A DNA stretch of 64,000 bases, taken from NCBI RefSeq assembly GCF_029761915.1, contig NZ_CP121695.1, positions 4,555,501 to 4,619,500 of the forward strand, written 5' to 3'. The notes beneath the pieces were generated by a model that did not search any database, was not told the origin of the DNA, and saw only the letters and a list, made by a program, of their open reading frames with translations. Shown in pieces: positions 58,516-64,000 of the stretch (positions are counted from its first letter, which is position 1; every line of letters begins with the position of its first letter). Origin of the DNA: Bradyrhizobium sp. CB1650 (lineage in GTDB: Bacteria; Pseudomonadota; Alphaproteobacteria; Rhizobiales; Xanthobacteraceae). Both the position numbers and the translations under genes were made by a program.

Positions 58516-59892
58516 TCAACTCTCTCGGATCGGGGGCAGCGTAATTCTGAAGCAGGCGCCGCCGTTCGCGCCGTCCAGCACCGAGACGTGGCCGCGATGC
58601 AGCAGCATGATCTCGCGAACCATGTTGAGGCCGAGGCCGGCGCCGCGATCAAGCGGGGTGAGCCGATAGAACGGCTCGAAGATCATCTCGCGCTGATCGG
58701 GTGGAATGCCGGCGCCCTCGTCGGTGACTTCGATGCATGCGGGCTTGCTGACACGGATGCCGATCGTGCCGCGGCGAGGCCCGTGCTGGATGGCGTTCTG
58801 TACGAGATTGGTCAGCGCGCGCTCGAGAGCCGCCGTATCGCCGAGCGTCTCGATCGGTGACGACGGCGCGTCGAGGGCCAGTTCGTAGCCCGCGGCGATC
58901 GCGAGCGGCGCAAGCTCTGCGGCTACGCCCTGGGCGACCGCGACGAGGTCGACGCGCGTGAAGGGATGTCCGCAGCGGTCGAGCCGCTGGATGTCGAGGA
59001 GTTGCTCGGCGAGCGTTGCGAGCCGTGCGGCGTCCTCGATCAGGCGGGTCTTGTCCGGTCCTGACGGAAGCGACTCCAATCGCGTGTTCAGGATTGCAAT
59101 CGGCGTGCGCAACTCATGCGCGGCGTCCGCGACGAAGCGCTTGTGACGCGCATAGCCTTCGTCGAGCCGCGCCAGCGCGTCGTTGACCGCGGTCACGAGC
59201 GGCACAACCTCGGACGGGATGCCGTCCACCGACAGCCGCGCGCCGCGCTGATGGATGTCGATGCGGCGCGCCTGGTCCGCCGTCGCGTCCAGCCCTCTGA
59301 AGGCGCGCCGCACGATCATCGGTGTCGCGATGAACGTCGCCGTGCCCATCAGCAGCAGACCCGGCAGGGCGATTCCGAGGAACATGAGCGCGGTCGTGAA
59401 CATGGCCTTGGCGCCCGTGAGCCGGCCTTGCGTCGCCGTGATGACCTGGACGTTGCCGGCATCCGTCTCGACGCGTTTCAGCCGTGCGGGCGCCTTGCGC
59501 GGATCGTCCTCGAAAAGCTGCCATCCCAACCGCGCCTGGCTGATCTGGTCGAGTGCGCCGCCGATGGCGGCGAATTCGGCCGGCACGGAACCTTCGCTGA
59601 GCGAATCGCCCTGTCGGTCCCGGACCAGGAACCAGAGGTCGGGTGTCTCTGCGCGCAATTGTTTCAGCTCTGCCGTCGAGCGCAGCATCAGGCCGCCCTG
59701 CGCATCGCGCGCGAGCGCATGCTGCACCACGTCGATCACGCGGTCTTCGTCGCGCTCGGCGAGCATGAACCCCGATGCGCACAGCGCCAGGATCACGACG
59801 GCAACCAGCGCGACGAGCAGTGCGGCCTGGAGCGAGAGCAGGCGCCAGCTCAGCCGGGAGCGCAGGCAATATGGATCGGCGTGCTTGGTCAC
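58516..59892 (-). CDS. Sensor histidine kinase
   Basis: The product has 458 residues. Membrane helix 1 (about 18-42), a periplasmic domain, helix 2 (about 168-193), a HAMP-like linker, the phospho-acceptor box FVADAAHELRTPIAIL, N-box LTNLVQNAIQHG, G1 VTDEGAGIPP and G2 GAGLGLNMVREI are all present. It looks like a TctE/QseC-type kinase. Its GTG start overlaps the response-regulator stop by 4 nt. Confidence 0.93.
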   Translation of the reverse strand: MTKHADPYCLRSRLSWRLLSLQAALLVALVAVVILALCASGFMLAERDEDRVIDVVQHALARDAQGGLMLRSTAELKQLRAETPDLWFLVRDRQGDSLSEGSVPAEFAAIGGALDQISQARLGWQLFEDDPRKAPARLKRVETDAGNVQVITATQGRLTGAKAMFTTALMFLGIALPGLLLMGTATFIATPMIVRRAFRGLDATADQARRIDIHQRGARLSVDGIPSEVVPLVTAVNDALARLDEGYARHKRFVADAAHELRTPIAILNTRLESLPSGPDKTRLIEDAARLATLAEQLLDIQRLDRCGHPFTRVDLVAVAQGVAAELAPLAIAAGYELALDAPSSPIETLGDTAALERALTNLVQNAIQHGPRRGTIGIRVSKPACIEVTDEGAGIPPDQREMIFEPFYRLTPLDRGAGLGLNMVREIMLLHRGHVSVLDGANGGACFRITLPPIRES

Positions 59893-60563
59893 GGCAATTT
59901 CTTCAAGAGATAACCGACGCCGCGGATGCCGTGGATCTCGACGCCCGCATCCGCCTCGGCGAGCTTGCGGCGCAGCCGCGACACATGGGTGTCCAGCGCG
60001 TTGGACTGGATCTCGTCGTCGAAATTGTAGACGGCCTCCTCCAGCGCCGAGCGCAGGACGGTGCGGCCTATGCGGCGGATCAGGGCTTCGAGCACCAGGA
60101 GCTCGCGGCGCGGCAGCTCGAACGGGCAGCCGTCGATGCTGGCCTCGCGATGGCCGACATCGAAGGCGAGGCGGCCTGCCCGGATGACGTCCGGCGTAAG
60201 CCCCGCCGGCCGCCGCAACACGGCGCGCAGGCGCGCCAGCAATTCCTCGACGGCGAAAGGCTTTGCCAGATAGTCGTCCGCGCCGCTGTCGAGTCCGGCG
60301 ACGCGGTCGGCGAGCTCGCCGCGGGCGGTCAGGAGGATGATGGGAACGCCGTCGGCGCGCGCCCTCAGCTTCGGAATCAGGGTAAGGCCGTCGCCGTCGG
60401 GAAGCTGCCGGTCGAGCAGGACGGCGGCGTGGACGTCGGCGGAAATGGCCTCTTCGGCGTCGGCGAGGGTCGGCACGTGGTCAACCACCATGTCATAGCG
60501 CGTCAGCGCCGAGGCCAGCGCGCCGGCCATCTCCGCCTCATCCTCGACGAGCAAAATCCGCAT
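59889..60563 (-). CDS. OmpR-family response regulator
   Basis: The product has 224 residues. The receiver domain has MRILLVEDEAEM, the acceptor Asp in AAVLLDRQLPDGDG, and ILLTARGELADRVAGLDSGADDYLAKPF. The C-terminal winged helix ends DTHVSRLRRKLAEADAGVEIHGIRGVGYLL. The ATG at 60563 is the true start although the frame is open to 60704. Pairs with the kinase directly downstream. Confidence 0.95.
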   Translation of the reverse strand: MRILLVEDEAEMAGALASALTRYDMVVDHVPTLADAEEAISADVHAAVLLDRQLPDGDGLTLIPKLRARADGVPIILLTARGELADRVAGLDSGADDYLAKPFAVEELLARLRAVLRRPAGLTPDVIRAGRLAFDVGHREASIDGCPFELPRRELLVLEALIRRIGRTVLRSALEEAVYNFDDEIQSNALDTHVSRLRRKLAEADAGVEIHGIRGVGYLLKKLP

Positions 60564-60759
60564 GATCCGGTACCTCAACCTCGACCGAGCCGTTCTAGCG
60601 GCCGTATCATTGCGGCAGCATTGCGGGAACCGGCTGCGACGGAGGAGCGGCCGAAGGTAGCAGCCATGCGCCAAACGCCGCAGGGGAGGCCGGCCGCGGC
60701 TCAAGACACTGACTTGGCCTGCCGTTATAACCGCCGGACCTGTTCAGGGAGGAACTAGA

Positions 60760-61086
60760 ATGATCTACGAAATGCGTCAGTATCACTGCGTGCCCGGCCG
60801 CCTCCCGGCGCTGCTCAAGCGGTTCGAGACTGTCACGCTGAAGCTGTGGGAGAAGCACGGCATCCGCCAGGCCGGCTTCTTCACCACGCTGATCGGCGAA
60901 TCCAACCAGGAGCTGACCTATTTCCTGGCCTGGGAGTCGCTTGCCGAGCGCGAAAAGAAGTGGGGCACGTTCATGACCGATCCGGACTGGATCGATGCGC
61001 GGGCAAAGTCGGAAGCGGATGGCCAGATCATCGCCAACATCGTCAGCCAGCTCCTGACGCCGACCGCCTTCTCGGCGGTGAAGTGA
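60760..61086 (+). CDS. NIPSNAP family protein
   Basis: The product has 108 residues, a dimeric alpha-beta barrel (ferredoxin-like) protein: MIYEMRQYHCVPGRLPALLKRFE, WEKHGIRQAGFFTTLIG, LTYFLAWESLAEREKKWGTF. The biochemical role is unknown for most bacterial members. GGGAGGAACTAGA precedes the ATG. It is divergent from the two-component genes. Confidence 0.85.
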   Translation: MIYEMRQYHCVPGRLPALLKRFETVTLKLWEKHGIRQAGFFTTLIGESNQELTYFLAWESLAEREKKWGTFMTDPDWIDARAKSEADGQIIANIVSQLLTPTAFSAVK

Positions 61087-61178
61087 TCTCGGGCCCACCG
61101 GCGCGCGCAGGCTGGGCGCAACCCTGATATTCGACCGGCTAGCGGCCGAAGAGGGTTGATCCGACCCTCATCGCCGCT

Positions 61179-62057
61179 ATGGTCGCGCCGAAACGAGGGA
61201 AATTGGCCTTGAGCTCTTCACCGTCAGCAGCGTCGGTCGTCACCATTGGCACGGTCAGATTCGGCAATGATCTGCCGATCTCGATCATCGCCGGGCCGTG
61301 CCAGCTTGAAAGCCGCCAGCATGCGCTCGAGGTGGCGTCCGCGCTGAAAGAAATCGCCGCGCGGCTGAAGGTCGGCCTCGTCTACAAGACCTCCTTCGAC
61401 AAGGCCAACCGCACCAGCGCGTCGGCGGCGCGCGGTCTGGGCCTCGCGCAGTCGCTGCCGATCTTCGCCGAGATCCGCTCCTCGCTTGGTCTGCCCGTGC
61501 TGACCGACGTGCACGAGGCGACGCAATGCGCCGAGGTGGCGCAGGCGGTGGACATCCTGCAAATCCCGGCCTTCCTGTGCCGGCAGACCGATCTCCTCTT
61601 GGCAGCGGCTGCGACGGGCAAGGTCGTCAACGTCAAGAAGGGCCAGTTCCTGGCGCCGTGGGACATGGCCAATGTCGTGACCAAGATCACGAGTGCGAAC
61701 AATCCCAACGTGCTCGTCACAGAGCGCGGCGCATCCTTCGGCTACAACACGCTCGTCTCCGACATGCGCGCGCTGCCGATCCTGGCGCGCACCACCGGCG
61801 CGCCCGTGATCTTCGATGCCACCCATTCGGTGCAGCAGCCGGGCGGGAAGGGGACCTCCTCCGGTGGCGAGCGCGAGTTCGTGCCGGTGCTGGCGCGCGC
61901 GGCGGTGGCCGTCGGCGTCGCCGGCGTCTTCATCGAGACCCATCCCGATCCGGATCACGCGCCGTCGGACGGGCCCAACATGGTGCCGCTGCGGGAGTTC
62001 GAGGGCCTGATCCGCACGCTGATGGCTTTCGACGAGCTCGCAAAGAACCCGGGCTGA
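61179..62057 (+). CDS. kdsA: 3-deoxy-8-phosphooctulonate synthase
   Basis: The product has 292 residues and makes Kdo-8-phosphate for the LPS core. [65 protein letters not shown] and [18 protein letters not shown] are conserved. The Cys of the metal-dependent class is not in its usual place by eye. A TTG at 61209, preceded by GAGGGA, would give 282 residues and a more typical N-terminus (SSSPSAAS); the start is undecided. Confidence 0.95.
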   Translation: MVAPKRGKLALSSSPSAASVVTIGTVRFGNDLPISIIAGPCQLESRQHALEVASALKEIAARLKVGLVYKTSFDKANRTSASAARGLGLAQSLPIFAEIRSSLGLPVLTDVHEATQCAEVAQAVDILQIPAFLCRQTDLLLAAAATGKVVNVKKGQFLAPWDMANVVTKITSANNPNVLVTERGASFGYNTLVSDMRALPILARTTGAPVIFDATHSVQQPGGKGTSSGGEREFVPVLARAAVAVGVAGVFIETHPDPDHAPSDGPNMVPLREFEGLIRTLMAFDELAKNPG

Positions 62058-63265
62058 TGCCGCAACGCGAGGCGCGGCCGCAAGATCACGGCTTGCCGGC
62101 CGCGCTCTATGTCATCTCCGGTGCCAGCTTCGCCGCGGCGCTCTCGGCGCGTGCGCTGGATCCGGTGCTGCCGCACATCGCCGAGGATTTCAGCGTCAGC
62201 ATCGCGACCGCCGCGGGTTTTTCGGCTGTCTTCGCCTTCACCTTCTCGATCATCCAGCCGCTGATCGGCGCTGCCGCCGATCTTTTCGGCAAGACGCGGC
62301 TGATGATCGGTTGCCTCGCGCTGCTCGGTCTCGCCAACATTCTCGGCGCGCTCTCGACCTCGTTCTCGCTGCTGTTCGCGACCCGCATCCTTGCCGGCAT
62401 CGGCTCCGGCGGCGTGTTTCCGATCGCACTGAGCCTGACCAGCGATCTGGTCGGACCGGAGAAGCGGCAGGTTGCGATCTCCCGCACGCTCGCCGGCGCC
62501 ATGACCGGCAATCTGCTCGGCGCCTCGGCCTCGGGTCTGATCGGCGACTTCCTCGGCTGGCGCGGCGTGCTCGCGGTGCTCGGCGCGCTGGTGACAGTCG
62601 CCTCGATCGCGGTGGCGGCGGGCTTTCACGGTGCGAAGATCAAGCATCCGCCCAAGACGAGCCTGTCGGCGCTGAAAGCCGGCTACCGCACCATCTTCAC
62701 CAATCCGAACGCCTATGTGTGCTATTCGGCCGTATTCGTCGAAGGCTGCTGCGTGCTCGGCCTGTTTCCCTATATCGCCTCGTTCCTGTTCGACCTCGGG
62801 CAGACCTCGCTGTCGATCGCCGGCATCGTCATCGCAGGCTTTGCGGTCGGCGGTCTGTTCTACACGCTGACTGTGTCGCGCCTGCTGCCGCGGCTCGGCG
62901 TCAAGGGCATGATGATCGCAGGCATGACGCTGGTGGCCTCGCAGCTCGTCGCCGTCGCCTTCGGCCCGCGCTGGGAAATCCAGACACTAAACCTCGTGGT
63001 GATGGGCTGGGGTTTCTACATGGCCCATGGCTGCCTCCAGGTCTTTGCCAGCGAGCTCTCGGTGGAGGCGCGTGCGACCGCGCTGTCGCTGCACTCGTTC
63101 TTCTTCTTCATGGGGCAGACGGTCGGGCCGCTCGCCTATGGCCTCGGCTTGCAACATGCCGGCAAGATGTCGACCCTGGTCGCGAGCGCGGCGATCATGG
63201 TGGTGCTGGGCCTCGTTTGCGCGAGGCTGCTCAAACCGCGTGCGCCGTCCGACGCGCGCGGCTGA
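62057..63265 (+). CDS. MFS transporter (drug/sugar efflux-like)
   Basis: The product has 402 residues with 12 membrane segments. ALDPVLPHIAEDFSVSIATAAGFSAVFAF and IQPLIGAAADLFGKTRLMIG resemble DHA1-type efflux carriers. The ATG overlaps the kdsA stop by one base (TGATG), so it is coupled to kdsA. Substrate unknown. Confidence 0.88.
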   Translation: MPQREARPQDHGLPAALYVISGASFAAALSARALDPVLPHIAEDFSVSIATAAGFSAVFAFTFSIIQPLIGAAADLFGKTRLMIGCLALLGLANILGALSTSFSLLFATRILAGIGSGGVFPIALSLTSDLVGPEKRQVAISRTLAGAMTGNLLGASASGLIGDFLGWRGVLAVLGALVTVASIAVAAGFHGAKIKHPPKTSLSALKAGYRTIFTNPNAYVCYSAVFVEGCCVLGLFPYIASFLFDLGQTSLSIAGIVIAGFAVGGLFYTLTVSRLLPRLGVKGMMIAGMTLVASQLVAVAFGPRWEIQTLNLVVMGWGFYMAHGCLQVFASELSVEARATALSLHSFFFFMGQTVGPLAYGLGLQHAGKMSTLVASAAIMVVLGLVCARLLKPRAPSDARG

Positions 63266-63354
63266 CGGAGCGGAGTCGGCAAGTCGCTCCTGCGAAACCG
63301 CAGGCGCCCAGCCTGATATACTTCGAAACCGCGGAAGACGCAGCCGGTCCGCAG

Positions 63355-63807
63355 CTAGCCCCGCCCGCGATACGGCGCCACGCCTTGGTCCGGCACCCAC
63401 AGGCCCTTCGGTACGCGGCCGGTCTGCCAGAACACGTCGATCGGGATGCCGCCGCGCGGATACCAGTAGCCGCCGATCCGCAGGAATTTCGGCTTGATCT
63501 CGGCGGCGATGCGCTTGCCGATCATCACGGTGCAGTCTTCATGGAAGGCGCCGTGATTGCGGAAGCTGGCGATGTAGAGTTTCAGCGACTTCGACTCCAG
63601 CAGCCACGCGCCAGGTGCGTAGTCGATCATCAGATGCGCGAAGTCCGGCTGGCCCGTGACCGGGCAGAGCGAGGTGAATTCCGGCACGGTGAAGCGCACC
63701 AGATAGTCCGTGCCCGTTTGCGGATTGGGCACGCGGTCGAGCTGGGCTTCTTCGGGTGTGTGCGGCCATTCCACCGCGCGGCCGAGCTGAAGGGTCTTTT
63801 TCGCCAT
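63355..63807 (-). CDS. queF: NADPH-dependent preQ0 reductase
   Basis: The product has 150 residues and reduces preQ0 to preQ1 on the way to queuosine. It is the short unimodular form: the Cys nucleophile in [23 protein letters not shown], then [22 protein letters not shown]. The ATG at 63807 is chosen because AAGGA lies 8 nt upstream; the frame is open to 63876 through a REP-like element. Confidence 0.95.
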   Translation of the reverse strand: MAKKTLQLGRAVEWPHTPEEAQLDRVPNPQTGTDYLVRFTVPEFTSLCPVTGQPDFAHLMIDYAPGAWLLESKSLKLYIASFRNHGAFHEDCTVMIGKRIAAEIKPKFLRIGGYWYPRGGIPIDVFWQTGRVPKGLWVPDQGVAPYRGRG

Positions 63808-63822
63808 CCTCGTCATCCTTTG

Positions 63823-63909
63823 GAGCATGATCCGGAAAAGTGGCCACCGGTTTTCCGAAAGATCATGCTCAGTCAAAAAGAGCTAGAGCGCGATAAGCTC
63901 GCGCTCTAG
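63823..63909. repeat. REP-like palindrome plus adjacent hairpin
   Basis: GAGCATGATC (63823-63832) and GATCATGCTC (63861-63870) are perfect complements enclosing GGAAAAGTGGCCACCGGTTTTCC, itself a palindrome-like stem. A second hairpin CTAGAGCGCG/CGCGCTCTAG follows (63883-63909). The first part matches the copy at 36723-36794. Confidence 0.75.
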
Positions 63910-63942
63910 AGGATGCCGGGATGAACGCAATTGGCGCCGCCG

Positions 63943-64000
63943 TCAACCGGCGGCGATGGTCTGGACCACGACGATCCGGTCGTTGCCGGATTCGCAGCCC
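63943..64000 (-). CDS. C-terminal end of a minus-strand gene, cut by window
   Basis: The last 18 codons read GCESGNDRIVVVQTIAAG followed by TGA. Only the tail is inside the window, so no family can be named. Confidence 0.35.
   Translation of the reverse strand, partial: GCESGNDRIVVVQTIAAG

Overview
The window is one continuous, GC-rich (third-position GC-rich) stretch of an alphaproteobacterial chromosome. Gene order and protein sequences point to Bradyrhizobium or a close relative in Rhizobiales: a DnaE1-type polymerase, a long S2 protein, the run rpsB-tsf-pyrH-frr-uppS-cdsA-dxr-rseP-bamA-lpxD-fabZ-lpxA-lpxI-lpxB next to gltA, lexA/moeA/moaC/trpCD, a DUF3551 protein, and REP-like GCATGATCCGG palindromes. 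I see no rRNA, tRNA, CRISPR array, insertion sequence or prophage.

Layout. 0-2 kb: a cut-off PIN-domain protein, a small secreted DUF3551 protein and an outer-membrane beta-barrel protein with a clear terminator. 2-10 kb: two back-to-back LexA boxes over a promoter for a 32-residue membrane microprotein, then dnaE, a Tat-type beta carbonic anhydrase and a large exported caspase-fold protein without its catalytic residues. 9.5-24.6 kb: a forward block for translation (rpsB, tsf, pyrH, frr), isoprenoid and phospholipid precursors (uppS, cdsA, dxr), envelope quality control (rseP, bamA) and lipid A synthesis (lpxD, fabZ, lpxA, lpxI, lpxB). 24.7-27.6 kb: gltA and gltX on the minus strand.

27.7-34.3 kb is an accessory-looking block (glnS, an NTF2-like protein, a second-type glnA, a 60-residue protein, an SPW membrane protein, an MHS transporter, DUF2171). 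It is followed by comEC, a conserved unknown protein, lexA with its own LexA box, and moeA. 39.7-50.2 kb is a second accessory block: two translationally coupled tiny proteins, a HAD phosphatase with an FMN alpha-hydroxyacid dehydrogenase, an S41 protease, a CACHE-PAS-GGDEF-EAL protein, and an amidase-MFS operon facing a CGNR regulator across a three-half-site operator. 50.2-64 kb returns to conserved genes (moaC, trpC, trpD, ppiD-like, tpiA, secG, pyrG, kdsA, queF), with a phospholipid N-methyltransferase-like gene, a two-component system, a NIPSNAP protein and an MFS transporter between them.

The most interesting item is the SOS circuit: a strong-looking LexA-overlapped promoter drives a tiny membrane protein just ahead of the replicative polymerase gene, which resembles the SidA division inhibitor of Caulobacter, and lexA itself lies about 35 kb away with the same box. 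Other points are the pseudo-caspase, the CGNR operator, the methyltransferase gene that runs antisense into pyrG, and several perfect palindromes between envelope genes.
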